Both the position numbers and the translations under genes were made by a program. The notes beneath the pieces are model-generated. The model did no database searches and was not told the DNA's origin. It was given only the letters and a program-made list of their open reading frames with translations. A DNA stretch of 64,000 nucleotides from positions 868,001-932,000 of the forward strand of contig NZ_JAUTAZ010000001.1 in NCBI RefSeq assembly GCF_030818905.1, written 5' to 3'. Shown piece by piece: positions 24,692-32,702 of this stretch (position 1 is its first letter; each line of letters begins with the position of its first letter). This DNA is from Microbacterium sp. SORGH_AS_0888 (GTDB taxonomy: Bacteria > Actinomycetota > Actinomycetes > Actinomycetales > Microbacteriaceae).

Positions 24692-25471
24692 TCACTCGGC
24701 CGCGAGGAGAGGGATGGTGGGGTCTTTCTGCTCCGGGCCGAGGGCGGAATAGCCGCCGTCGACGGCCCAGTCGGCGCCCGTGACGCCGCTGGCCAGGTCG
24801 CTCGCGAGGAACGCCACGACGTTCCCGACCTCGTCGGGGCGTCCGACCCGGCCGAGGATGTGGAAGGGCGCGGCGACCCGGTCGGTCTTCGCGAGGTCCC
24901 CGCCGCTGAGACCGTCCATGATGTTCGACCACGTCCATCCGGGGCTCACCGAGTTCACCCGGATGCCGTCCGGCTGCAGGTCCAACGCCATCGCGCGGGT
25001 GAGCTCGACGATCGCCGCCTTGCTCGTGGGATACACCCACCGGCCGGTCTGCGCGACCTTGGCCGAGATGGAGGTGAAGTTGATCACGGCAGCGTGGGCG
25101 GACGACGCGAGGTGGGGGCGGGCCACGGCGACGACGCGCACGGCGCTGACGAGGTTCACGTCCAGCGCCGTCAGCCAGTCGGCCCGCGACGTGTCGGCGC
25201 CGTTGTCGAGATAGGTCGCGGCGAGGTTCACGACGATGTCGATGCCGCCGTGGCGCGACACCGTGTCCGAGACGAGCCGCTCCAGCTGCACGTCGTCCGT
25301 GATGTCGATCCGCCGCGCGTCGACGTCCGCGGGCAGAGCGGCGAGCCCCTGCTCGTCGATGTCGGCCACGACGACCGTGGCACCCTCTGCGCGGAGGGCG
25401 TCCACGACGCCGCGACCGATCTTCGTCGCCCCTCCGGTGACGATCGCGACCCGTCCGTCCAGTCCGCTCAT
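24692..25471 (-). CDS. Short-chain dehydrogenase/reductase
   Basis: 259 residues, classical SDR. The cofactor motif is VTGGATKIGRG (~12-22), a slight variant of TGxxxGIG; NAG is NLAA; catalytic Ser is in INFTSIS (~137-143) and the Tyr-Lys pair in YPTSK (~155-159). The aspartate at the end of beta-2 (VVADID) favours NAD(H). First gene of the minus-strand operon, just downstream of the divergent AraC regulator. In the Acinetobacter iif system an SDR oxidises the indole dihydrodiol, and a similar role fits here. Inference as to substrate. Confidence 0.9.
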   Translation of the reverse strand: MSGLDGRVAIVTGGATKIGRGVVDALRAEGATVVVADIDEQGLAALPADVDARRIDITDDVQLERLVSDTVSRHGGIDIVVNLAATYLDNGADTSRADWLTALDVNLVSAVRVVAVARPHLASSAHAAVINFTSISAKVAQTGRWVYPTSKAAIVELTRAMALDLQPDGIRVNSVSPGWTWSNIMDGLSGGDLAKTDRVAAPFHILGRVGRPDEVGNVVAFLASDLASGVTGADWAVDGGYSALGPEQKDPTIPLLAAE

Positions 25472-25553
25472 CTTGACCTCCTGTCCCTCGCGCCGGATGG
25501 TCCCTGCGCGACGTGTGTGGAGGCAGTCAAGCGACTGCGCGAAGACGGGTACT

Positions 25554-25577
25554 ATCCATCCAACGCAGCATCCATCC
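25554..25577. promoter_or_regulatory. Direct repeats between SDR operon and AraC gene
   Basis: ATCCATCC occurs at 25554-25561 and again at 25570-25577, 16 bp apart, within the 212-bp divergent intergenic region. Tandem direct half-sites are the usual target form for AraC-family activators, although their spacing is more often about 21 bp. No strong sigma70-like boxes stand out nearby, as expected for activator-dependent promoters. Confidence 0.35.
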
Positions 25578-25683
25578 GAAAACCGTCGCGGAAACGACAC
25601 GCTTTCGCCCTCGAAACACCGCAGTAACGTGGGGGCAGGTGTTCGCCCCCTCGCCGTGACCGAACCGCTCCGGGAGGCCACAC

Positions 25684-26691
25684 GTGACTCTGTCGCCTCC
25701 GGCCCGCCTGCCACGCCCTTCCGATGTGCTCGCGACCCGTCAGGGCGTCCGCGCGGGCGACGTCGACGAGGCGAACGACCTCATCGCGAACCTGTTCTGC
25801 GCGCATACGCTCGTGCCCCTGGAGCAGGGCGTGCAGCTGACCCTGCGCTCGGCGCACGCCGGTCCCGTCGGGCTGGAGCTGCTCAACTACGGCGAGGGGG
25901 TGCGCATCTCCCCCGTCGGCCTCGGCGAGTTCCATCTGGTGCAGATCCCGCTGCGCGGTCGCGCTCGCATGCGCGTGGGGGGCACGGTCGTCGAGTCGTC
26001 GCCGCAGCGGGCCACGGTGCCCCCGATCGACCGCGACTTCGTGATGGAGTGGAAGGACGACACCCCCCACCTCATCGTCTACGTCGACCGCGAGGAACTG
26101 CTGCGGGTCGCCTCCGTGATGTGGAGCATCGAGGATCCCTCACGCCTGCGACTCGCACCGGGACTCGAGCTGGGCACACCCGCCGGGCAGGCCTTCCTCC
26201 GTTCCGTCCTCGAGCTCCACGACGTCCTCGATGCGCCGAACGCACCCAACGGCGAGCTGTCGCGCAAGCTGGCCGCCGAGCTCATGGTGAGCCGGCTGCT
26301 GCTCGCGGTCGACAGCTCGGTCGCCCGCTCGCTGGAGAGCTGGCAGGCCCCCGCGACCTCCCACAGCAGCGACCAGACCTACCGTCGCTTCGTCGCCGCC
26401 GCCGAGCAGTCGCCGATCGAGGATCTCACGCCCCTCGAGATCGCCCGCATGCTGGGGATGCCGTTGCGGACCCTGCAGGAGCACGTGCACCGGGCGTCCG
26501 GGTCGACCCCGTCGGTGCTGCTGCGTGAGATGCGCTTCCGTCGTGCCCACGAACGGCTCCGCGGCTCGGATCCGTCGCGGACGACCGTGACCGCCATCGC
26601 CGAGGCGTGCGGCTTCGGACATCTCGGACGCTTCGCCGGCGAGTACAAGCTGCGTTTCGGCGAGTCTCCCGCTGAGACGCTGCGGCGCTGA
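25684..26691 (+). CDS. AraC-family transcriptional activator
   Basis: 335 residues from GTG 25684, preceded by GGGAGG. An N-terminal AraC-binding-like (cupin-type) sensor domain spans ~20-190; the C-terminal two-HTH AraC domain spans ~235-335 (IARMLGMPLRTLQEHVHRASG, then the second helix pair with IAEACGFGHLGRFAGEYKLRFGESP). It is divergent from the SDR-StyA1-StyA2B operon and is the natural candidate for its activator. AraC-type regulators (IifR, for example) control known indole monooxygenase operons. Confidence 0.92.
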   Translation: MTLSPPARLPRPSDVLATRQGVRAGDVDEANDLIANLFCAHTLVPLEQGVQLTLRSAHAGPVGLELLNYGEGVRISPVGLGEFHLVQIPLRGRARMRVGGTVVESSPQRATVPPIDRDFVMEWKDDTPHLIVYVDREELLRVASVMWSIEDPSRLRLAPGLELGTPAGQAFLRSVLELHDVLDAPNAPNGELSRKLAAELMVSRLLLAVDSSVARSLESWQAPATSHSSDQTYRRFVAAAEQSPIEDLTPLEIARMLGMPLRTLQEHVHRASGSTPSVLLREMRFRRAHERLRGSDPSRTTVTAIAEACGFGHLGRFAGEYKLRFGESPAETLRR

Positions 26692-26730
26692 TCCCGCCCG
26701 AGGCGGCTGATAAGCCCAGCCTCAACTTGC

Positions 26731-26758
26731 TTGCGGAATGCGCACGGATCACTAGCGT
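26731..26758 (+). promoter_or_regulatory. Probable dps promoter
   Basis: TTGCGG (26731-26736), a 16-base spacer and TAGCGT (26753-26758) lie ~43 bp upstream of the Dps start. CAGAAGTTTTCTG just downstream is a small dyad. Confidence 0.45.
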
Positions 26759-26800
26759 TGTGGTCATACAGAAGTTTTCTGTCGAGACGGAGGCATGATC

Positions 26801-27286
26801 ATGACAGACACCCAGCAGGTTCAGGCGGCGGCGGTCGACCCCACGACGGCGGCGGGCACGGCCCAGTTCCTCTCGCCGGTCGTGCTCGGTCTCGAGGCTC
26901 TCGTCGTCAACGGCAAGCAGGCGCACTGGCACGTGCGCGGCGCGAACTTCATCGGCGTGCACGAGCTGTTCGACACCGTGGTCTCGCACGCGCAGGACTG
27001 GGCCGACACCGCGGCTGAGCGCATCGTTGCCCTGGGCCTCCCGATCGACGCCCGCGTGCAGACGGTCGCCGCGAAGGCGCAGGCCACGGCGGTCCCCGCC
27101 GGGTTCACGCAGTCGGATGTCGCCATCCGCGCCCTCATCGCCGACATCGACGCCATCCTCGTCGACGTGCAGGCCGCGATCGACGGGCTCGACGAGATCG
27201 ACCTCTCGAGCCAGGACGTCGCGATCGAGATCAAGCGCGGCCTCGACAAGGACCGCTGGTTCCTCTTCGCGCACCTCGCCGCCTGA
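26801..27286 (+). CDS. dps: Dps-family DNA-protecting ferritin
   Basis: 161 residues. Ferroxidase ligands of the Dps dimer interface are visible: H in QAHWHVRGANF (~41-51), H and D in HELFDTVVSHAQDWADTAAERI. The length and single ferritin-like four-helix bundle match Dps. Start ATG 26801 is preferred over ATG 26795 because GGAGG then has a 7-base spacing. It oxidises and stores iron with peroxide and shields DNA. Monocistronic, closed by a strong terminator. Confidence 0.93.
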   Translation: MTDTQQVQAAAVDPTTAAGTAQFLSPVVLGLEALVVNGKQAHWHVRGANFIGVHELFDTVVSHAQDWADTAAERIVALGLPIDARVQTVAAKAQATAVPAGFTQSDVAIRALIADIDAILVDVQAAIDGLDEIDLSSQDVAIEIKRGLDKDRWFLFAHLAA

Positions 27287-27300
27287 GACGCTTCCTCGAA

Positions 27301-27331
27301 CGAAGGCCCCGGTTCTCCGCCGGGGCCTTCG
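27301..27331. terminator. Bidirectional terminator between dps and the amidohydrolase gene
   Basis: Perfect 12-bp stem CGAAGGCCCCGG / CCGGGGCCTTCG with a 7-base loop between convergent genes. Confidence 0.88.
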
Positions 27332-27350
27332 TCGTTCCGCCTGCCCCGCG

Positions 27351-28829
27351 TCAGAGCAGGTGCGTCACGCGACCGCCGAGCAGCGTCGCACGCACCGGCA
27401 TGGCGCGCAGTCCCGGCTCGTCCGCGGTCGTCGGATCGGCATCCACCAGGACCACGTCGGCGGGCGAGCCGACCGCGATGGTCGACGGGTTCTGCGAACC
27501 TCCTCCGGTCGACGCGGCCAGCGCGACCTCGAGGGGCACGGTCTCCTCGGCGTGCCACGGGCTGTCGCCGTCGCGGGAGCGGAAGACGGCGGCGGCGATC
27601 GCCCGCCATGGATCGAGCGGCGCGACCGGCGCATCGGAGCCGAAACGGAGATCCGCGCCCGCCGCGTGAAGCGAGCGCAGCGGGTAGGCCAGAGCGGTCT
27701 GAGCCGCCCAGAGGGCGTCGACGAGAGCGCGATCGTCCAGCGCGTGCTCGGGCTGGACGCTGGCTGCCACCCCGAGACGACCGAAACGGGCCAGGTCGGC
27801 GTGCGCGACCAGCTGGGCGTGCTCGATCGTGCCGACCGCGCCGCTGACGGCGAAGGCGTCCAGCGCAGACGAGTTCGCGACGTCCCCGATCGCGTGCACG
27901 GCGCACGCGAGCCCCGCGCCCGTCGCGCGCGTCAGGAGGGCGGCGAGCTCGTCGGGACCGACGGTGAGCACGCCCGTGTCGCCCTGCGCGTGGGCGTGCG
28001 TGCACGCCGCCGTCCGTGTGCCGAGCGAGCCGTCGCTGATGATCTTGAGCGGCCCCATGCGGACGAGGCCGTCACCCAGCGGATCTCCCGAGCGCAGCCC
28101 CGCCGCGATCGCCGCATCCAGATGCTCCGGATAGACGCCGTAGGAGACGCGCAGGAGGTCGAGACCGCGCGCGACCCGGCGTTCCCACGCCTCGTGGTTC
28201 CACGCGAGGTCGAGATCGACCACCCCGACGACGCCGCGGGCGGCCGCTCGCCGGGCCATCGCCGTCACGAGCGTGTCGGCGGTGTCGGGGTCGACCGCGT
28301 TGAGGCGCCGGGAGATCTCGAACGCCGGCTCCTCCCGCAGCACGCCGTCCGGCGAGATCATGCCCTCGCGCCGCAGCGCCGCGCTGTTGAGCCACGCGCT
28401 GTGGACGTCGGCGTTGACGAGGTAGGTGGGGATGTCGCCGGTCGCCGCGTCGAGCACGTCGAGCGAGGGGGCATCGGGCCAGAGGGCGTCGCGGTAGCCG
28501 GTGCCCACCCGGCGCCCGTCGGCGAGCACCGCCGCGCCGGCCATCTCGTGTGCGGCCTCGACGGCCGAGGCGGCGCCGGCGAGCTCGTGTCGCTGGCTGG
28601 CGAGCGCCCACTGCGTGACGTGCACGTGGTGGTCCCAGAGACCGGGGACCAGCCACGCCCCCGCCCCGTCCAGCACAAGGCCGCGGGGGCGCACCGCGCC
28701 CGCGGGGGCGATGTCCGCGATCCGCCCGTTCTCGAGGAACACGTCGAACGGACCGTCGTCGGGCAGCAGCTCGCTGCCCGGACCCGCGATGCGCACGCCC
28801 GTGACCGTGCCCGCTCTCTCGCCGATCAT
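27351..28829 (-). CDS. YtcJ-like amidohydrolase (metal-dependent, family 3)
   Basis: 492 residues. The metal motif DHHVHV is at ~66-71 after a VPGLWDHH strand; further ligands appear in the KIISDGSLGTRT (~260) and AVHAIGD (~310) segments, with the terminal FGSDAPVAPLDPW (~398-410) aspartate. This pattern is that of the YtcJ/AepA group of the amidohydrolase superfamily, whose substrates are mostly unknown. It is 10 bases downstream of the nei-like gene, so the two are probably co-transcribed. No signal peptide. Confidence 0.87.
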   Translation of the reverse strand: MIGERAGTVTGVRIAGPGSELLPDDGPFDVFLENGRIADIAPAGAVRPRGLVLDGAGAWLVPGLWDHHVHVTQWALASQRHELAGAASAVEAAHEMAGAAVLADGRRVGTGYRDALWPDAPSLDVLDAATGDIPTYLVNADVHSAWLNSAALRREGMISPDGVLREEPAFEISRRLNAVDPDTADTLVTAMARRAAARGVVGVVDLDLAWNHEAWERRVARGLDLLRVSYGVYPEHLDAAIAAGLRSGDPLGDGLVRMGPLKIISDGSLGTRTAACTHAHAQGDTGVLTVGPDELAALLTRATGAGLACAVHAIGDVANSSALDAFAVSGAVGTIEHAQLVAHADLARFGRLGVAASVQPEHALDDRALVDALWAAQTALAYPLRSLHAAGADLRFGSDAPVAPLDPWRAIAAAVFRSRDGDSPWHAEETVPLEVALAASTGGGSQNPSTIAVGSPADVVLVDADPTTADEPGLRAMPVRATLLGGRVTHLL

Positions 28830-28839
28830 GGCCGCATCC

Positions 28840-29838
28840 TCACGCCTGGCAGCGCGGGCACCAGTAGAGCTTGCGCGCGGCCATCTCCTCGAGCACGATC
28901 TGCGTCCCGCAGACGCGGCACGGCAGGCCCGCCCGGTGATAGACCCAGTGCCGGTCGTCCCGGCTGGCCATCGCGGCGCGCCACTGCTCGGGCGTCAGGT
29001 CGTCCATCGTCATCATCTGACCGGTCTCGACGCCGATCCTCAGCAGCCGCACCCAGTCCCGCCAGAGCTCGCGCACCACGCCCTCGGGCACGTCGCGACC
29101 GGGCGTGTGCGGGTTCTGCCGCGCACGGAAAAGCATCTCGGCGCGGTACACGTTGCCGATGCCGCTCACGACGTTCTGGTCCATCAGCAGCAGGCCGATG
29201 GGCGTGCCCTTGCGCCGGACGGCCGCGACGAAGCGCTCCTCCCCCTCGGCTGGATCGCCCACCAGCGGGTCCGGCCCGAGTCGTGCGATCGTCGCCAGCA
29301 TCTCGTCCGGGGTCTGCACCTCACAGGCGGTGGGGCCACGCAGGTCGGCGCAGGTGAGGTCGGTGAGGAGGCGCAGGCGCACCTGCCCGACGATCGGCGG
29401 CGGCCACGCGTCCTCGGTGGCGAGGCCGGTGGTCTGCTCCGACATCCGCACGTGCACGCGAGCGCGGCGCGGAGCACCGATCGAGGAGAGCGAGTTCTCG
29501 CCGGCAGCGTCCATGACGGTCTCATCCGGCAGGATCGTGCCGCGCTGGTTCGTCTGGCCCATGCGCCCGTTCGCGCTCGCGATCGTGGGATCGACCGCGA
29601 TCTCGCCGGCGAAGTCCCACGCGCCGTAGAGCCCCAGGTGCACCCGCAGCCACAGCTCGCCGTCGAATCCGAGGAACATCTGCTTCCCGACCGCGCGCGC
29701 CTCCAGCAGCTCGCGCCCGTCGAGCAGCGAGGCGCCTTCCGCGAAGCGTCCCTGGGGGCTGGAGGCCGCGACGTTCCGCCCGACGAAGTTGCGGTCGAAC
29801 TGCCGGGCGATGCGGTGGACGGAATGCCCTTCGGGCAT
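28840..29838 (-). CDS. Formamidopyrimidine-DNA glycosylase/Nei-type endonuclease VIII
   Basis: 332 residues. N-terminus MPEGHS with catalytic Pro2 and Glu3 marks the Nei branch. The helix-two-turn-helix (ISGIGNVYRAEMLF, with the conserved Asn) and a C-terminal zinc finger (CRVCG ... CPRC) are intact. An unusual region of ~40 residues around 130-170 makes it longer than most Nei proteins. It excises oxidised bases and nicks the strand. Its start overlaps the rpiB stop by one base (TGATG). Confidence 0.92.
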   Translation of the reverse strand: MPEGHSVHRIARQFDRNFVGRNVAASSPQGRFAEGASLLDGRELLEARAVGKQMFLGFDGELWLRVHLGLYGAWDFAGEIAVDPTIASANGRMGQTNQRGTILPDETVMDAAGENSLSSIGAPRRARVHVRMSEQTTGLATEDAWPPPIVGQVRLRLLTDLTCADLRGPTACEVQTPDEMLATIARLGPDPLVGDPAEGEERFVAAVRRKGTPIGLLLMDQNVVSGIGNVYRAEMLFRARQNPHTPGRDVPEGVVRELWRDWVRLLRIGVETGQMMTMDDLTPEQWRAAMASRDDRHWVYHRAGLPCRVCGTQIVLEEMAARKLYWCPRCQA

Positions 29839-30383
29839 CAGCCCGCTTCCGGGTCGAAGCTCGAGCTCTCGTCGGCGAGCACATCCGGCTGCGTCGCCCC
29901 GGCCCGGGGGTCCGGCAGGAGCGAGCCGTCGCGCTCGAAGTCGGCGATCTGGGCGATGCGGCGCACGTGCCGCTCCTCGTTCGAGAACGGCGTCGCGATG
30001 AAGCGGTCGATGAAGGACGCCGCCTCCTCGAACGTGTGCTGGCGAGCGCCGATCGCGATCACGTTCGCGTCGTTGTGCTGGCGGGCGAGCTCGGCCGTCG
30101 AGATGTTCCACACGAGCGCGGCGCGGATCCCCTGCACCTTGTTCGCGGCGATCTGCTCGCCGTTGCCCGAGCCGCCGAAGACGACGCCGAGCGTCTCGAT
30201 GCCCTGGGCCTGATCGCACACGACGGCCTGAGCGGCGCGGATGCAGAAGGCCGGGTAGTCGTCGACGGGATCGTACTCGACGGGTCCGTGGTCCACGACG
30301 TCGTGGCCCTGAGCGGCGAGGTGCTGCTGCAGCTGGGTGGAGAACTCCAGACCGGCGTGGTCGGTCGCGATGTGGATGCGCAT
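29838..30383 (-). CDS. rpiB: Ribose-5-phosphate isomerase B
   Basis: 181 residues from ATG 30383 (AGGATAGAG upstream). N-terminus MRIHIATDHAG and the segment GGSGNGEQIAANK (~70-82) match the actinobacterial RpiB, where the catalytic base is a glutamate (here E in GNGEQ) rather than the cysteine of E. coli RpiB. The C-terminus has an ~25-residue acidic extension. It interconverts ribose-5-phosphate and ribulose-5-phosphate. Upstream partner of the DNA glycosylase gene. Confidence 0.95.
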   Translation of the reverse strand: MRIHIATDHAGLEFSTQLQQHLAAQGHDVVDHGPVEYDPVDDYPAFCIRAAQAVVCDQAQGIETLGVVFGGSGNGEQIAANKVQGIRAALVWNISTAELARQHNDANVIAIGARQHTFEEAASFIDRFIATPFSNEERHVRRIAQIADFERDGSLLPDPRAGATQPDVLADESSSFDPEAG

Positions 30384-30462
30384 GATCTCTATCCTGTCAT
30401 CGCAAGGGGACGCATCCGCAACGCGCACTCGGGGGTTCTCGATGCCGGGGCGACGGCTCGGA

Positions 30463-31140
30463 TCAGCCGGCGTCGTCGACCGTCAGCGAGGTGTACGAGA
30501 TGCTCAGACCCGCGGGAAGGTCCGGCTCGAGCTGCTGGTACTGGTAGGGGAAGTCGACGGGAAAGCTCTTGCCCGCCACCGGTCCCGAGCCCTCGTAGTG
30601 GAACGAGTAGCGGCCCGGAAGCAGCACGATCTGCTGCGAGTCGCGAGCGAACGGATAGGCCACGTCGTCGGAGACGACCAGGTTTCCCGGCGTCCCCTCC
30701 CCCGTGTATCCCGCGACGGACATCCCCTGGAACAGCCAGCCGGTGATGCGCGGCGACGACTGCCCCCGAAGGAACCCCAGCTTGATCTCGCGGTCGTCAC
30801 CGGCCAGCTGGAAGCGGACGTCGACGTACACCTCGGTGTCGGAGGTCTCGACCGCGCTGACGATGGTCGCCTTCGTCGGCCTCGCCTCGGCCTTCTCGTA
30901 GAAGACGTCGGTCGCCGCATCGGGCCGGATGCCGAGATCCCCCGTCGTGAGCGCGAGCGCGCTCGATGCCGCACCGCGTTCGAGCGCCGACATGAACTGC
31001 CGTGCCACATCGATCTCGGCGGAGTACGCGTCGGACCCGTACGGCGCCTCCGGGCCGCACCCCGCCAGCAGGGCGACGACGAGCCCCACGGCACCGATCA
31101 CTCCGGCCCGACGCAGGCGCGTGCTCACGATCGCCGCCAT
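30463..31140 (-). CDS. Predicted lipoprotein of unknown function
   Basis: 225 residues from ATG 31140. A signal peptide with basic n-region (STRLRRAG), hydrophobic h-region (VIGAVGLVVALLAG) and lipobox LAGC at ~31 predicts lipidation and anchoring outside the membrane. The mature part is beta-rich (YVDVRFQLAGDDREIKLGF, ITGWLFQGMSVAGY). I do not recognise a family. It stands between rpiB and a degraded WXG100 gene. Confidence 0.75.
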   Translation of the reverse strand: MAAIVSTRLRRAGVIGAVGLVVALLAGCGPEAPYGSDAYSAEIDVARQFMSALERGAASSALALTTGDLGIRPDAATDVFYEKAEARPTKATIVSAVETSDTEVYVDVRFQLAGDDREIKLGFLRGQSSPRITGWLFQGMSVAGYTGEGTPGNLVVSDDVAYPFARDSQQIVLLPGRYSFHYEGSGPVAGKSFPVDFPYQYQQLEPDLPAGLSISYTSLTVDDAG

Positions 31141-31141
31141 C

Positions 31142-31386
31142 TCAGGCGAGCCGCGCAACCGGCCAGGAGCCGAAGTCGGTCCCCGAGACGTCGGATGCCG
31201 CCGCCCGGAAGCTCTCCAGCTTCTGGCTGGAGGTCATGACGAACTCGACGATCTTGTTCACGATGTCCTTCACGAGCGTGAGGACGCGGGCGACGGCACA
31301 CGCAGTTGCTCGGTCCACTGCCGCTGGGCGCGCTCGTAGGCGTCGGACGCCTCGCCGCTCCACCGATCACGCAGCGTCGACACCAA
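31142..31386 (-). pseudogene. Degraded WXG100 (ESAT-6-like) gene remnant
   Basis: On the minus strand, 31383-31270 reads VSTLRDRWSGEASDAYERA and then QRQWTEQLR, which matches the helix-WxG-helix hairpin of WXG100 proteins (W-S-G turn, then the E-A-xx-Y-xxx-xxxW pattern). The first helix is missing and the frame stops after 37 codons. The following 31142-31240 region, in another frame, ends in TSSQKLESFRAAASDVSG and has no known match. Region 31141-31428 otherwise holds no intact gene. Reading as a WXG100 relic is moderate confidence; a genuine short peptide cannot be excluded. Confidence 0.45.
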
Positions 31387-31428
31387 GAACCCACGACGAA
31401 CCGGGCGGGGATGTGGATAACGGACCCC

Positions 31429-32628
31429 TCAGGGGGCCATGCCGGCCGCTGCGGGCTTGAACCCCGCACGCACGTTCTCGCAGCAGCCGGGCCGGCACAC
31501 GTCGAACCAGGGTCCGAGATCGGTCACATGGGGGCGATCGGCCACCGGGAGCCCCTGCAGACGCTCCTCGACGAGATCCACGAGGCCGGCGACATAAGCC
31601 GGGTCGACGCCCGGCGTGGGCGCACGGACGACCCGCAGCCCCGCTTCCTCGGCCGCCTCCACCGCCTCGGTGTCGAGGTCCCACAGGACCTCCATGTGGT
31701 CGCTGACGAAGCCGACAGGAACCACGACGACGGCCTCGGCTCCCCGTCCGGGAAGCTCGGCGATCACGTCGCAGACATCGGGTTCCAGCCACGGCTGCGA
31801 CGCGGGGCCCGAACGGGACTGGAACACCAGCTCCCACGGCGTGGCCGCAGCATCCGGGATGGCCGCCACCACCTGCGCCATGACGTAGGCGGCCACGGCC
31901 TCGTGCTGCGCCTGATAGGCGCCGCCGGGCCCGAAGTCGACGTCGCGCGGGCCCGATCGCTGCGCATCGGCCGTCGGGATGCTGTGGGTCGAGAAGAGGA
32001 TCGCGATGCGCTCCGCGGCGACGCCCTCCTCGACGATGCCGCGCACGGCGTCCGTCACCCCCGCGACGAAAGGGGCGACGAAGCCGGGGTGGTCGAAGAA
32101 CTGCCGCACCTTGTCGATCGTGACGCGGTCGCCGAGACCGGTCTCGGTGAGCACGCGTGCGTAGTCCTCGCGGTACTGACGGCAGCTCGAGAAGGAGCTG
32201 TAGGCGCTCGTGGCGATCGCCAGCAGCGTCGTGTCGCCGGCGGTGGCGGCCTCGGTCACGGCCTCGCTGAGATAGGGCGCCCAGTTGCGGTTGCCCCAGT
32301 AGACGGGGAGGTCGATGCCGCGGCGGGCGAGCTCGGCCTCCAGGGCCGCCTTGAGCGCGCGGTTCTGCGCGTTGATCGGGCTGACGCCGCCGAAATGCCG
32401 ATAGTGGTGCGCGACCTCCTCCAGCCGCTCATCCGGGATGCCGCGGCCGCGCGTGACGTTGCGCAGGAACGGGATCACGTCGTCCTGCCCCTCGGGGCCG
32501 CCGAAGCCGGCGAGGAGGATGCCGTCGTAGGCGACCGGCACGGTGACGTGGGCGGGGCCGGCGGACGCCGCCGCGGAGGCGAACGGCACGGGCGCGGACG
32601 ACAGGGGCTCGGTGTCGATCGTTGTCAC
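31429..32628 (-). CDS. hemH: Ferrochelatase (coproporphyrin III type)
   Basis: 399 residues from GTG 32628 (an internal GTG is possible). Core motifs: GFGGPEGQDDVIPFL, the histidine in FSTHSIP (~205) and the C-terminal Glu/His region. A cysteine in SSFSSCRQYRED (~155) and the cluster CRPGCC at ~378-383 match the [2Fe-2S] ligands of actinobacterial ferrochelatases. In Gram-positives the enzyme inserts iron into coproporphyrin III (CpfC). The first ~35 residues are an extra low-complexity stretch. Divergent from the ArsR-SulP operon. Confidence 0.93.
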   Translation of the reverse strand: MTTIDTEPLSSAPVPFASAAASAGPAHVTVPVAYDGILLAGFGGPEGQDDVIPFLRNVTRGRGIPDERLEEVAHHYRHFGGVSPINAQNRALKAALEAELARRGIDLPVYWGNRNWAPYLSEAVTEAATAGDTTLLAIATSAYSSFSSCRQYREDYARVLTETGLGDRVTIDKVRQFFDHPGFVAPFVAGVTDAVRGIVEEGVAAERIAILFSTHSIPTADAQRSGPRDVDFGPGGAYQAQHEAVAAYVMAQVVAAIPDAAATPWELVFQSRSGPASQPWLEPDVCDVIAELPGRGAEAVVVVPVGFVSDHMEVLWDLDTEAVEAAEEAGLRVVRAPTPGVDPAYVAGLVDLVEERLQGLPVADRPHVTDLGPWFDVCRPGCCENVRAGFKPAAAGMAP

Positions 32629-32685
32629 CCCTCCATCCTCGCACCGCCGCGGGACGGGAATCGCAGGATGTCTCGGCGACGACGA

Positions 32686-32702
32686 TATGATGGATCCATC
32701 AT
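32686..32702 (+). promoter_or_regulatory. -10 box and palindromic operator overlapping the arsR-type start
   Basis: TATGAT (32686-32691) is a near-perfect -10 box placed 9 bases before ATG 32701, with no ribosome binding site, so the transcript is likely leaderless. The 16-bp perfect palindrome ATGATGGATCCATCAT (32687-32702) covers the -10 and the start codon. Binding of the encoded ArsR-type repressor here would block its own promoter. Confidence 0.65.

Noticed and set aside
8644..26691. Styrene catabolic operon
   Set aside because: StyA-type oxygenases are present, but no styrene oxide isomerase or phenylacetaldehyde dehydrogenase is; the isatin-hydrolase and 2-aminobenzoyl-CoA enzymes point to indole.
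8644..26691. Genomic island acquired by a mobile element
   Set aside because: No integrase, transposase, attachment repeats or tRNA-anchored boundary is seen, and base composition matches the flanks apart from the promoters.
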